A DNA stretch of 64,000 nucleotides from contig CM049418.1 of assembly GCA_026929865.2 (NCBI GenBank), forward strand, positions 7,332,501 through 7,396,500, written 5' to 3'. Position numbers and translations under genes: made by a program. Numbering within the stretch: the first letter of the stretch is position 1; each line of letters begins with the position of its first letter. Of the stretch, positions 27,661-62,068 are shown piece by piece. The notes under the pieces are model-generated. The model was not told where the DNA came from and did not search any database. It worked only from the letters and a program-made list of their open reading frames with translations. This stretch comes from Hyperoplus lanceolatus. Lineage: Eukaryota; Chordata; Actinopteri; Uranoscopiformes; Ammodytidae.

Positions 27661-30600
27661 CAGTCTAATATGTCCATGCCGTAAACTAAACTGAAGCTAA
27701 GCGGAGACGAGCACAGTTGTATGGTTTATCTACCATGGAAGTATAAATTACATATCCCCGATGATTCTCTGTATGTAATCTTAAAATGACACCCCGTTGT
27801 TGTTAAGTAATATAGTGATTCACAAGTTCTAAACGAAGACTACTCCTGCCATCAGGGCAGCACTATTAGCTAATGTAAGCTAAACCAGATAGTGGGTTAG
27901 CGCTGTTTTCGTAGCGTGTGCTGTTAGGTAGTGAGCATAGTTCTTAGTGCTCTATTGAAATAAAGCAAACAAATGTTCAAATGCCAAAGTGAGCTTTTTA
28001 AAGTTTAATTATAAGACCGAATGTGTGGTTGTCAAAGCAATTGCCTAATCAGAATGGGTAAGAATTAGTTTTATTTTCCTGCTGTGGGTATCAGTTATAT
28101 TACAAATTACACAAGCTTAAAATTCAATGTAAAGTTAAACAGTTACAGTTAAACAATCCTTTTTTAAAGAATATTAGTTTGTCCCTTTTTGACCTATTGT
28201 TTTGGAACTGAAAATCAGGCTGTCTGGTTCAGATGAGAGTTGGCAACGAAATACCAGTTGAAAACATTCAAGTTAAGTAATTAAGATGTTTATTGCTTTC
28301 AAGCAAGACTCAAGGCACAATTATCAATAAGAATCAAGAATGTCAGCAATTTTTCAAAATATATAGTAAACTGTACCTGTTGCTGTACCTGTTGCATGAA
28401 ACACAAACATTTGCAAGTCCACAACAGGCTTAACATGTATATAGATTATATATAAATATATTTCCATAACACCAGATAAAGAAAAACACCTTGTAGGCTA
28501 TTTACATTTTCATTCAGGGAACTCACTGATTCATTCAAGTTGTTAAGAAGCGAAAGAGTCTGAAATGACCCACATGGAACTATAACAACTATAAAAAGAC
28601 ATGGAAACCAGCAAGCAACACGTTTTAAATTAAATAACCTGATTATAAAATGATAATCATGGATTAAAGCAATTGCAGAATTAGTTAATCTTCAATGTGA
28701 TTTAAAACTCTGGGATGAGCAGTTCCAAAATAAAAGTGGCAAAATGTTAGTGCAGCCACTGTAGAGTTGTTAAACGCAGCCACTGGTTTGTTGACCTGAT
28801 TCTTTTGAACGGTGTGTGCAATAAATCAGACAGATATGATATAAAAATAAATGGTTACATATTGAACAGCAACGAAGTTGGAGTAGCCTATAACAGCATA
28901 ATCAATTATAATACACCAACATTGTTAACTGTCATACATAACTTAACAAGCAACTGCAAAATTAAAAACCAACGTAACTGAAATGGTTATATTACACTAA
29001 CAATATTATAAAAATTACGTAGGTCTCCCATAATCATTCAAGTAATCAATACATCCGTGCCTGTTACAGGCATTTCAATGATGTGTGTTTTGGTGTTTTC
29101 CACACCATGGGTAGCGCAAATGGCATAGTACCCATTAGAGATTATTAGAGCTCATCAGCACAGCTGGAGGTGATGGTGAAGCTGCCGCTGGATGAGCAAC
29201 TAGTTTTTGTACATGATCCCGTAATGCACCCATCCTTTGCCTATGGATCTTTTCAATAAATGGATCAATATAGTGAATCGCAATGATCGCAAGCAGAGGA
29301 ACGTGAGAGTTGAGCTCACGCGACTAACAGCTGAACCAGTCTACAAATCCCTCGGCGACTGTAATGTTAAAAAGTCACATGCCTAAAAATCATCAACGTC
29401 CTTCATGTTAAGTAAAAGGAAAAACCTCAGACACGAGAAGTTAATGGAGCCTCGCACTGAAAGAGTCATGGACCTATAAAGAAACACTGAGCCCTCTCGG
29501 AGGCCGGAGCAGAAAACCGAAACATTTGTTTCACTACGACTCTATTCAGCTGCCTACGGCTGCCCACCCCTCCTTCTCCCGCGAAAACAAACTGAAAGAC
29601 GTTGAAAGCCGTTGGGCTAATAAAACGCTTGAGGTGGCGTTTTTAAACGAGAAAACTTCAGTTTTATTAGTACATGGTCTAAAGATAAGTATGAGCCTAT
29701 GATTGATATCCAGAAAAAATTTGCGGAGACACAATCTTGTTCGCCGCTTGTATTGTGTGGACGGGGAAATCTGCCTCAGGGCTCCATGGAAAATAAGCTC
29801 CCATTCACAGCATGCAGTACCAATGGGTTGGCCACTAGTCCATGCTGGCTACTCGGAGAAGGCAGCATCCTGGGGGCCTGATCTGAACACGCTGATGCTG
29901 GGAGCATGGACGCATTGATTGGCTGTGATGCTGTCACGTGACCTGCGTAGAGTTCCGGTTTGAAACTAACATGAAACCCTCAACTTGTTTTAGCTACATC
30001 TAGCGGTGAAAAAAATCCATACAGCACCTGGCTGTCTTTTCTGTGTGGCTATTAATATTACCGACTATTTGTTATTTTACAGTATTTTACAAATTACAAG
30101 CTATTACCATAATAGGCAAACATTTCTATAAATGCATCTTTACATTTTTATTTTTTTATAATAAGGTGCTAGGCCTAGCCTATATAAATAAACTGCAGCC
30201 AAATCAATCAATCATGTACATTAAGATGAAAAGTCTAATAAATGATGTAGGCTACTATATCATAAGACAAATATAAGCTTTCAAAATATCATGCATTTTA
30301 TTGATTACACTGCCCAACAGTCTAGTAGGCTAGGCTACTATATTAAGTAGGCTATGTATAACAATTATAAATATAATCTTAAAATAGCTACTAATTGCAC
30401 CGGGAATAATAATGTAATCATTATTATTTATAATTTTCCTTCAAGACTCAAGATTCAAAATGGTTTATTGTCAACAGCAGCAAAAGAAAAAAACACATAA
30501 TTATTCATTGAGTACTTTTACTTTTGATAATGTATGCACATGTTTAAAAGCCTTTTCTTTTCTGTATAGATAATATTTGTCACATGAGTACATTTGCTTA

Positions 30601-30700
30601 AGGCTTTGAATAACATGTTAGGCTTCTTTGTTGATTGTTCTTTAATGAAATATCACAGAGTATACTATGATATGATAGTGTCATAGGTCAACCGTTCATG
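27661..30700. other. AT-rich spacer, no recognised gene
   Basis: It is mostly AT-rich with many TTA/TAA-containing words. A short minus-strand frame at 29135-29316 is listed separately. The phrase catggacctataaagaaa occurs at both about 27463 and 29468, hinting at a shared short repeat. Nothing else could be supported. Confidence 0.6.
29135..29316 (-). CDS. Unrecognised short frame with coding-like composition
   Basis: A minus-strand frame just downstream of an acceptor-like tcagctgttag reads LNSHVPLLAIIAIHYIDPFI and later IHRQRMGALRDHVQKLVAHP, then an Ala/Ser/Pro tail and TAA at 29137-29135. It is short and has no known family. A minus-strand AATAAA near 28291 could serve as its 3' end. It could equally be chance or a transposon scrap. 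Confidence 0.15.
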
Positions 30701-31021
30701 ATATTGAATTTAATATGACATGTTTGTTTTGTCTGGAACAGGCCCGAGATTTACGTCAAACCATATCTTTTTTTCCATTGAACCCAGGTCCAGGGAAGAG
30801 CGTCTACGCGCTGCAGCTCATAATGTGTTTTTCTCTTGCATGAAGAAGTAGAGTGAGGAGGGTGTGGTAGTATTTTGCTCCTCCTGCTTTCCCCTGATGC
30901 CTCCCCTCCTTCCACCTCACTCTGTCTGAGAGTCCTGGATGCTCTGGATCCTCCATACTGTGGGATGACTGAACCTAGAGCTTAATGTAGGTGAGTGCAC
31001 ATACCAATCCGAACCTGAAAC

Positions 31022-31023
<2 letters not shown>

Positions 31024-31094
<71 letters not shown>

Positions 31095-31111
31095 GCGTGT
31101 GTGTGTGTGTG
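31024..31111. repeat. (GT)n microsatellite, about 88 bp
   Basis: A GT run with two GC interruptions, in the spacer upstream of the GPCR gene. Confidence 0.97.
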
Positions 31112-32290
31112 ATCCTTAATCCATGAAAAACAAAACTCATGCAGGTGTTTTTCTTGGCGATATTGCATCTTTCCTTCTCACTAGAGTTAAGTAAGTAAAA
31201 ATTAAATGAATCTTACCTGGGGTGAGGCACAACATGTTGCGAAAGACAGAAACAAGTGGAGACACATTGTATCTGCCTTATTTCCCACGGGGGAAGAAGA
31301 GGCATAAGTAAGTAAGTAAGAGTTAAGTAACGTTTTAAAGTCTGCTTGCCCAAGATTAAGATTATATTTGATTATCTCCTGTGAGATGAATTTATCTCAA
31401 AATGCGAAACACATGCCTTGTGTGAGCACCATGTATGCATTTTTGTCATAGACAAAGGAACAACAATCATGTTTCTGTGTTAGAACTGCATTAAAAAAAG
31501 TTATGTATAGTAAGTATAATGTAATAATAGCTGCAACTATCTAATCATTGAGCCTATTAAAAGTCCACAAAGTAATACAAAAATCCCAAACGCAGGTTCA
31601 AAGAATCCAGGGTAATGGCCTCATGTCAAATCCTCACATTTTGAAAGAATTGAACTCATTATGAAATTGCTTAGTTAGCATAGGAAAACATTTGATATTC
31701 CACTTCTACTATACAATTAAAACAAATAAATAATGTTTTGTCAACACACTCCCCACCCTAATATCTTGCAGAGAGCCCCTAAACCCTTATGTGCCATGAT
31801 GTGGACTGTCCTCATTTTGCATAATGCATCTATTTATATTGTGGGCACAGCGAACAGGCAGCAGGTTTTGAATCTTTATCAGTGTGTGTAAACAGTGAAC
31901 TCTTGGATCTGTTTTTGTATGTGTGTGTGTGTGTCTGTCAGTGTTTTTGTCCCTTATCAGCCCCAATTTTTACCGCTCAGTTGGTCAGCACAAAGGCCAC
32001 AGGCTGAGCCTCATAACAACCACTGTTTCTCTGCCCTTTCAAATCCTTTCTTCTCGTAAGATAAATTCTGCGCAGTCAGTTCTTTCTCAGAAGCAAAGGA
32101 CAAATGAAGTGGATGGTTTGCACACATCTTGCATATGATTTTTCTTTGTTTCCCAAAATAAAAGGAGACCAAAGGGGAACACCATACATATTTGTCACAT
32201 CCCACAGGTTCATGAGAGCAATAAAGCAGCTTTTAATATTATATTATTAAATATTTCATATTTCAAAGAAAAGTTGTTGACTCGTTTAAG

Positions 32291-32952
32291 TATTAGCGCA
32301 GTGCTTCTCAAATGGTGGGGCGCGCCCCGTCTGCCTTGATTTCCAACTGACCAAAACATTTTTTTTTAAGTGCTAGCAAGCGCGATGTGCTTGTGTATGT
32401 TCATATCCGCGCGAAAGGCCGCGATTTGCAGTAAATAAATGTCCACATGTGTCTCCAAGTGTCCCTGTAGGCTATTTAAAAATAAATCAAGCAAGTAGAC
32501 TAATAATAACATTAATGAATTATTGGTTATCACATCACAGAAGGTCTATTGGCCTATAATAATAATAAAAACACCACCTTAACTATGTTTACAGTTTACA
32601 TTTTTTTTGAATGAAATGCAAACCTCAGTTAATCATTTGCTCTTGTTTCTCTGTCCTGAGATTCACACAGACTGAGTAGTTTTTTTTAAATGTTACAAAT
32701 TGAGCTAATAAACTGAACTTTGAATTTTTTATCTCAGCTAATTTTTGTTATCTAATTTGATAATAAGGTGATTGTATGCAGAATGCTCGTGCCAGAAACT
32801 CATACATTGGTTTTGTACAGATAAATAAATAAATATTAGCAGGTTCTCAATAGTATTTCAATTTAGGGGGGTGGGGGGGAGGGGGGCGCGAAAACATTTC
32901 TGTCCCCTAGGGGGGGCATGACAGAAAATAATTGAGAACCACTGTATTAGCG
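32291..32952. mobile_element. Non-autonomous hAT element with perfect 8-bp target-site duplication
   Basis: The 8-mer tattagcg is at 32291-32298 and 32945-32952. Inside it the ends are CAGTGcTTCTCAA and, on the other strand, CAGTGgTTCTCAA, the classic hAT/Charlie-type terminal inverted repeat. The 646-bp interior is AT-rich with G-runs (gggggtgggggg) and no transposase frame. It ends 96 bases before the GPCR start codon. Confidence 0.92.
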
Positions 32953-33009
32953 AGTGATTTCTCTTTCCTTCCATCCCAAAGTTTTTAAGTTCGATCCCCT
33001 TTTTTCCAG

Positions 33010-34761
33010 GTTTTCCATGACTGTGGAATCTCCATCTTCCTCTCATCATGAATGGGACTCCTGGTGTCTGTACTGCAGAGATGCCGTATGGATTCCTACC
33101 CCGTCTCAAAGGGCTTTACATCGCCACTGAGTTAATCATCGCCGTCCTGGCCATCATAGGCAACTTCCTGGTCTGTCTTGCTTTCATCCGCAACAAGAAA
33201 CTTCGCACTGTCACCAACTACTTCCTGGTGAGGACAATTCTTCAAAGTCAGTTGAAAGCTTCATCTAGAAACACAGGATTTTATTTTATCTTTATCCAAA
33301 GTTGAACTGTGTATGCATGTGTGTGTGTGTGTGTACAGGTATCGTTGGCGGTGGCTGACATCCTGGTGGGCTTGGTGGGCATCCCCTGTGCAGTGCTGAC
33401 AGACCTGGGTCAACCTCACCACGACCTCCCCCTGTGCCTGGTGCTGCTCAGCATCCTCATGGTGCTCACACAGGTAGGGAACTCTGACCATACTGTAGGC
33501 CATTGATTGCAGATGGACTTGCAATTTTTTTTATGTTGTTTGATGATGGGACTGTATGAAAATGATTAGGCCGGGCAGAGTCCCATTTTTGCATATTTTC
33601 TCATTAAAATACGAAGGAATTTTCTCGCCATACTATAGTCCCTGTAAGGCCTCTTAATATATCGGCCTTTGTCTTCCAGAGCTCCATCCTGAGCATGTTA
33701 GCAGTAGCAGCAGAGCGCTACATGGCCATCCTCACGCCCTTCCAGTACCAGCGCGTCATGAGCCCCAGGAGTGCCCGGATGTCCCTGCTGCTCACCTGGG
33801 GGCTGGCGGCCATCTCCGGCTCCGTGCCCATCATGGACTGGAAAAGGGGACCAGGGGACACCGAGTAAGAGAATGGGGAGCTGTGTGACTGAGTGAATGA
33901 ACTAGAGTGCATGGTAATATGGCTTCAGGAAAATGCTATGAAGTTAATGTATGGACGCTCAGAGCATTGTATGAAAAGCCGGATGCATGAGTAAAGATGG
34001 GATGTGTTTATTGAATTGAAAATGTTTTCATGGTCACCAAGATGAAGTCAATGGATGAATGGCTAAAAGCGGTCTCTCGTCATTCCAGGTATTGCATCTT
34101 CACCTGTGTGGTGGACATGACCTACATGGTCTACTTCAACTTCTTCTGCTGCCTCCTGGTGCCACTGGTGGCCATGTTCATCATCTATGGACACATCTTC
34201 CTCACCGTGCGCCACCAGCTCAGACGCATCGCTGTTGCCAGGGCGACCGGGAGGGGCCCGGGATCTGCTGGCACCGAGGACACTGGGATATCAGAAGCAG
34301 GGCCACCCACAGCAGAACATTCCAGAAAGTGTGAAGCTCTAGCTGGGAAGGAAGTGGAGTCCAGCATTAGGTCTCTCATTGACACTGAGACCACTGCTGT
34401 CTTCACAAAGCCAGGGCCCAGAATGGCCTCAGCTGGATCCATCAGCTCCAGCTCTGCTCCGTCCACCAAGGCAAAGTCCAGTGTCCAGTGCAGGCGTCAG
34501 GAGCTAAGGAAGGCCACCTCCCTCTTCCTGGTCCTGTTCCTCTTCATGGTGTGCTGGATGCCCATCCACCTAATCAACTCTATCCTGCTCTTCTTCCCAC
34601 AGTGCCAGGTGCCCATGACGCTCACGCTGGGGGCCATTTTGCTCTCACACGCCAACTCGGCCCTCAACCCCATCCTGTACGCCTACAGGATGCGCTCGTT
34701 CAGAAACACTCTGATAGGACTATGGAGGGGCATGTGGAGCGTGAAGCCAAAACCCCAGTAG
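33010..34761 (+). CDS. Adenosine-receptor-like class A GPCR (A3-type), complete
   Basis: A plasma-membrane receptor expected to bind adenosine and signal through G proteins. The ATG is at 33048. Coding exons are 33048-33227, 33339-33473, 33680-33864 and 34089-34761; they sum to 1,173 nt, 390 residues. TM1 has IIAVLAIIGNFLVCLAFI. TM2 has SLAVADILVG, TM3 LTQSSILSMLAVA followed by E117-R118-Y119. TM5 is preceded by the adenosine-receptor signature MTYMVYFNFF. TM6 has VCWMPIHLINSI and TM7 LSHANSALNPILYAYR. The third intracellular loop is about 100 residues, long for an adenosine receptor and Ser-rich (SISSSSAPSTKAKSSV). An acceptor (ttttttccag) at 33009 implies a noncoding upstream exon. The family is clear; the exact subtype is not, since A1 and A3 motifs are mixed. 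Confidence 0.88.
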
Positions 34762-35017
34762 AGCAAACACTCAAGTCATCAGGTGATTACGGACACAAAA
34801 TCCGTTGGATATGTACTGCATACAAGGAACTGTTTGATACCATGTCAATAAGACAAGGTTACACCGCCCCCAAGTGGTAAAACAACCATTAACACAGCTT
34901 TAAAGGATGAATAGCTCCAATGGTGTATAATTCTGTGTATATATATATATATATATCAAGAATATATATATATCAAGAATCAGCTCATTTACAGGGACAT
35001 TTTTATATTAAAAAAAA

Positions 35018-35019
35018 AA

Positions 35020-35083
<64 letters not shown>
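35018..35083. repeat. (TA)n microsatellite
   Basis: A TA run of about 65 bp with one tg interruption, after an A10 stretch. The following sequence (tagtggagagtggcttaagt) may be the end of an element that inserted at TA. Confidence 0.95.
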
Positions 35084-35085
<2 letters not shown>

Positions 35086-35680
35086 GAGAGTGGCTTAAGT
35101 TGTGCAACTTTTCACTCAAAGTGACCTTAAAGTAAGGCCTTGACAGTAAAGTCTCCAACTCAAATATGTACATATATTTCAGGGTGTTGTGCATCTCTGG
35201 CAATAAAAACTTTGGATCTGGAATAAACTGTTGAAGAAATATAGCTTTCGGAAAAAAAATTGTCTTGATGCACAACTTGCCCCCGGTGTGGTGTAAGTTG
35301 TGCGGTTGGAGAGAATACCATGGGGTGAATTGTGCCATTGCTATATATCTCATAAACTGTAATGCAAGACAAATCCATTAGACAATTACTTATTTAAGGT
35401 TTATTTAAAGTAAGTAGTTGACAAAGATTGAAGGACAATTTTCTTAAACAAGGCCTAGCAGATCTAATGGTTTTACCTGCAAAGCTCACAATGACAAAGT
35501 CACCATCATCATCTTTCTGGCCATCTGAACTCTCATCAGTGATGTCACTCTCTTCTGAGCTACTGTAGACAATCACTTTCTTTTGGTGACCAGCGTATAC
35601 AGCCATGCAACTGGCACAACTCTCAGAAATGTACTTTGCACTAGTTGCTCCGAGCTTGTGGAACCAACTGCCACCTGACA
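35083..35680 (-). pseudogene. Degenerate DNA-transposon-like coding fragment
   Basis: The minus strand encodes VYSSSEESDITDESSD followed by DGDFVIVSFAGK and a donor-like GCAG|gtaaaa. This acidic-serine plus DFV(I/L)V-FAGK arrangement resembles the end of transposon-encoded proteins that I have seen in fish genomes, but I cannot place the superfamily. The flank repeats taagttgtgc phrases. Frames are broken. Confidence 0.3.
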
Positions 35681-36252
35681 AATGTGATTCCCCTACATTT
35701 CTGCCTTTAAATCAAGACTCAAAACCCATATGAACACCCTGGTGTTTCCTCCCCATTAACTATCTTACCTCTGCACTACTATCTGTGTTTATGTGGATGT
35801 ATGGGCTTTACATCTTTTATTTTGGTTATTATTATTTTACCTTCATTGTTTACCTACTGAATACACTATGTACAGCACTTTGGACAGTGCAAACTGTCAT
35901 AAATGTGCTTTTATAAATACATTGTACTTACTTACTTATAACTCACCCAGGCCCTTTGGCACAAATCTCACCATCCCCAGAATTTTGGATAATAAGCATG
36001 ATGCAGCAGTTTAGGGCTGACATCGTGCTAACTGTATAGACTCGAAATGTAGCATACCAAAGCACTAAAACATGTGTCAAATGTTTTCAAACTTGTCTAT
36101 AATTGTTCAGACACAATATACAAAAAACCTTGATCATGGAAATTTTACTTTGAAAGGCAAAACACAAGTTTTTTGAGCTTAAATGTGCTTATATCTTATT
36201 CCTTGTGTCTCCCTCCTTTACAGGATGAGTCAAATGGATGGTTCTTCTTAAA

Positions 36253-36275
36253 TATAATAATAATAATAATAATAA

Positions 36276-36340
<65 letters not shown>
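36253..36340. repeat. (AAT)n followed by (TA)n microsatellite
   Basis: About 23 bp of ATA/AAT repeats and then about 62 bp of TA, just beyond the likely dmd cleavage site. Confidence 0.95.
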
Positions 36341-36344
<4 letters not shown>

Positions 36345-36595
36345 GTTACTGAAAAGCAAAACTCATCAAGACTAAATGAAAATGAAGTACTTGTACTTGT
36401 TGTCTTATGTCTAGTTTTTCTGTATGACACTGACTGTTCATGTGCACTCGGATGTATACATCATCTGCAGGCATTTTCTGTCAAACTGTAGGACGCTTTG
36501 TTTTTGTGTGTAGACCAGTTTTTCAGAACTCCTGGTTTAAAAAACAGAGAAGGCAGCAAATCAAAGAAGCAGGTCAAATGGACATAACTGCGTGC

Positions 36596-36601
36596 TTTAT
36601 T
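36596..36601 (-). terminator. dmd: Candidate dmd poly(A) signal AATAAA
   Basis: tttatt on the plus strand reads AATAAA in the gene direction. It is the last good hexamer before the TA/AAT tracts and gives a 3'UTR of about 2.8 kb. Confidence 0.5.
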
Positions 36602-37392
36602 GATATACAGTAAAGCATTTTATAATACAGTAGTAAGGCATATATTTGGTGGAATCTGATATGTTGTGAAGTATTGACGCGTTATTTGAAAGATACTGAT
36701 GTGAAAATGACACAAAAATGTTGAAATGAAAATAAAAAGAACAAAACAAAGAAAAACAATCAAATTTGATGTTTGGATCAAGAATATGATGCCGAAAAAC
36801 ACACACACACACACACAAACGTGTATAACGCCCCGATGCTCTACGCAGATATCTCTGAGTTATACATTAAATAAGGGATGGAGTTCATTTAGTCAGTCAT
36901 GCTAATATCAGAAACACCTCACACGGCACTAAACAAAACAAAAAAGCCTTTTAACCAGAGACCAAAATGTAACACTGCTAGAATAAACATCATCCACGCA
37001 GAAAACCAACATCTAGTGTTTCCCAGGTTTGACAGTAGTGCACACAGATTCACTTGCTTTGTGTAAAATGATTTTTTATACTCGAATCGTATACATTTCT
37101 TGACGGATAGAAGAATTGCAGTGAATGCATCCAGACATTCAGATTGGAGGCTCCTACGGTGCAGTGTGCGGAGTGATTAGGATATCTGATATCTGTAACA
37201 ATCAGCCAGCAATAATCAATTAATGACTAATAATCTGAGAGTGTGGGGATTGTGTACAGTACAGGAAAATTGCCTCCAGACTTTGACAATTCACACGAGG
37301 TAGAACTTACTTTAACTGGGCTTCCTAAAGTTCTTCTGTTAAAAATCGTTCAAGCGGAAGAATTACTTTAAAAATAATCTCAACAAGCAGCC

Positions 37393-37911
37393 TAATGCCT
37401 CGTTTCCACCGAGTAGAGCGGGTCGGGTCGGAGCGGCTCAGAGCGGGACAGCTCACTTTTAAGAATCTCGGTGTTGTTTCCACCGCCGACCCTCCCCTTA
37501 CTGGTAGGGCGGGGTTTAGGCTGGACTGTGATAGCCGCCTCCAGAATGTGGGTCAAACTATCGGGCTGTGGAACAACTGTGGTCAAGCCAGCGGTCTCTT
37601 GTTTTTGCATGGTCAAACCAGCCGCTTCTTTATTTATTCCCCCCGTGTTGTTGTGAGCACAGAGACGGCTCGGTGCAACTGATAGAGACAGTGAGCGAAC
37701 AGCGCTGGCTGCGGCAGCTACGTGACATCGTAGCAGTGGGACACAGTGTAGCCTAGTACCCCTATGGAGGAGTACTGAGATTTGGAGCGGCTCAGAGCGG
37801 TTAGGTGCGCTTAAACCGTACCCTACCCAACTTTTGGCAAATGAAAAGCCAAACTACCCGGACCGAACCGCTCCGATCCGACCCGCTCTACTCGGCGGAA
37901 ACGAGGCATAA
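37393..37911. mobile_element. PIF/Harbinger-like MITE in the dmd 3'UTR
   Basis: The termini are TGCCTCGTTTCCaCCGAGTA at 37396 and, on the other strand, TGCCTCGTTTCCgCCGAGTA ending at 37908; the inverted match continues for about 30 bases through GAGCGGGTCGG. Flanking taa occurs at 37393-37395 and 37909-37911, fitting the TWA target preference of Harbinger elements. The 513-bp body has no transposase. On the dmd strand it contributes two overlapping AATAAA hexamers (37629-37638). Confidence 0.85.
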
Positions 37912-39402
37912 CACTATAGTGCTCGGGTTCAGGTTGAAGCACATTCTTCCGAGTCCAGGGAGAAGCTGTCAGCTTAGAATAAACCAATACACAGTGTACT
38001 GTGTGGACTCAACAGGCCTTCTGAAAGAGTCAGAAAAACTCAATAATAGAAATTCAACAGAACATTTCTACGTAAGATGTGCCAGTGCAATAATCAGTTC
38101 TGTGTGAAAGAGTCTGTCAAGGCCAAGGCAGAACTGAAGGTTAAAGCCCAAAAATATAAAAGAATATTGAAAAGTAGATAGTGGCAGCTTTGACAACAGT
38201 TTTACAACTTATGCCCAGTTTGGACAGAAAAGATGTAGATTTTAAATGTGCTCTCTTGTCTATGACAAAATAAATAGTCAAAGGACTTATTAGTGTACTG
38301 ACAGACCAGAGCACATAGCTGAGACCAGAGCTGCGTGGTAACACCCTTACAGCATGTTGCTTTTGATGACCTTGTGTGGTTTGAATGTGCCACTGCTGCT
38401 GCAAAAAAGGAGTCAATTTTTCCCCATCCGCACAAATGATGTAGATTGATTATTGGGAAAAAAATTAAATCCATGTCCAATAATGTGCAATCATTTTCCA
38501 TTAAGTGTGCATCCACTTTTCAAGTGACCTTGACTTAGCTCAATTCTGAATGCCTGGGCGTCTGTTCCTGCACACAGTACACTGTGCTGAAAACAAATAC
38601 AGGAATACCAAAACTGTTGCCATAGAGATGTTGATAACTGAGAGGATGAACAAATTGATGGGTGGACAGATGGACGGATGAGCAGATATATGAACAATTG
38701 AAACATAACGTAAGTTGTGTTGGCCAAAACTTTAAAAACAAAACAAACAAACAAACATGTAATGTCATGTGGAAATTAGGCACCCCCACCCCACACACAC
38801 ACACCCACACACACTCTCACAGACAACGTACTGTAAAGATCCAGGATGCCTGCATTACCTTGACAGTAGTGTACGCTGTTATAGAAAGACATTTTACTCT
38901 TAGAAAGCACCCTTATGATTACAATCATTCTTTTTTTGTTTTGTTGATACAAATGTCTGAAATGCTAGCCGTTTCCCCAAATACAAAGAGATGGCAAATA
39001 TTCGAGCACACTGAACACACTTATTTGTATCTCATCTCTCTTTGTCTCCCCCTCCCGCCCTCCCTCTCCCCACTCTTGTTTTATACAATTGCATAGAAGT
39101 TTAAAAACCAGCCTCTGTTAATAATAAAACAAACTTCAGGACCTTTTAAGAAACTACTGAAATCTACAAGTTATAATGTTTTTTTCTTTAGTTTTTCTCT
39201 TGTTTTTTTTTACGCGTCGTTGCTGGAACCGCAATCCTTCACAAAAATAGACGTTATATATTCTCTTTGTAAACTGTGTTTTTTTCCGATCCAGTTGTCT
39301 TGACTAGAAAAGCATGCGACAGGGAGGGAGGAGAGAGGGAGGGAGGGAGGGAGGGAGAGGAGAGGAGAGGAGGACTGACGGTTTGAGGGGGAGTGGGGGG
39401 GA

Positions 39403-62068
<22,666 letters not shown>

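Larger units (their letters stand above)
34762..36595. other. Spacer between GPCR and dmd 3' ends, transposon debris
   Basis: The two genes converge here. It holds TA tracts (about 34935-35083 and 36279-36340), a decayed DNA-transposon-like stretch (35083-35680) and a retroelement-like tail (35860-35935). A plus-strand AATAAA at 35202-35207 is the nearest poly(A) candidate for the GPCR. Confidence 0.6.
36596..39402 (-). other. dmd: dmd 3'UTR, about 2.8 kb
   Basis: From the stop codon leftwards there is no coding frame until a minus-strand AATAAA at 36601-36596 followed by tgcttaat-poor, T/G-rich sequence. The length is close to that of the long human DMD 3'UTR (about 2.7 kb). A Harbinger-like MITE occupies 37396-37908. 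The UTR extent is inferred, not proven. Confidence 0.6.
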
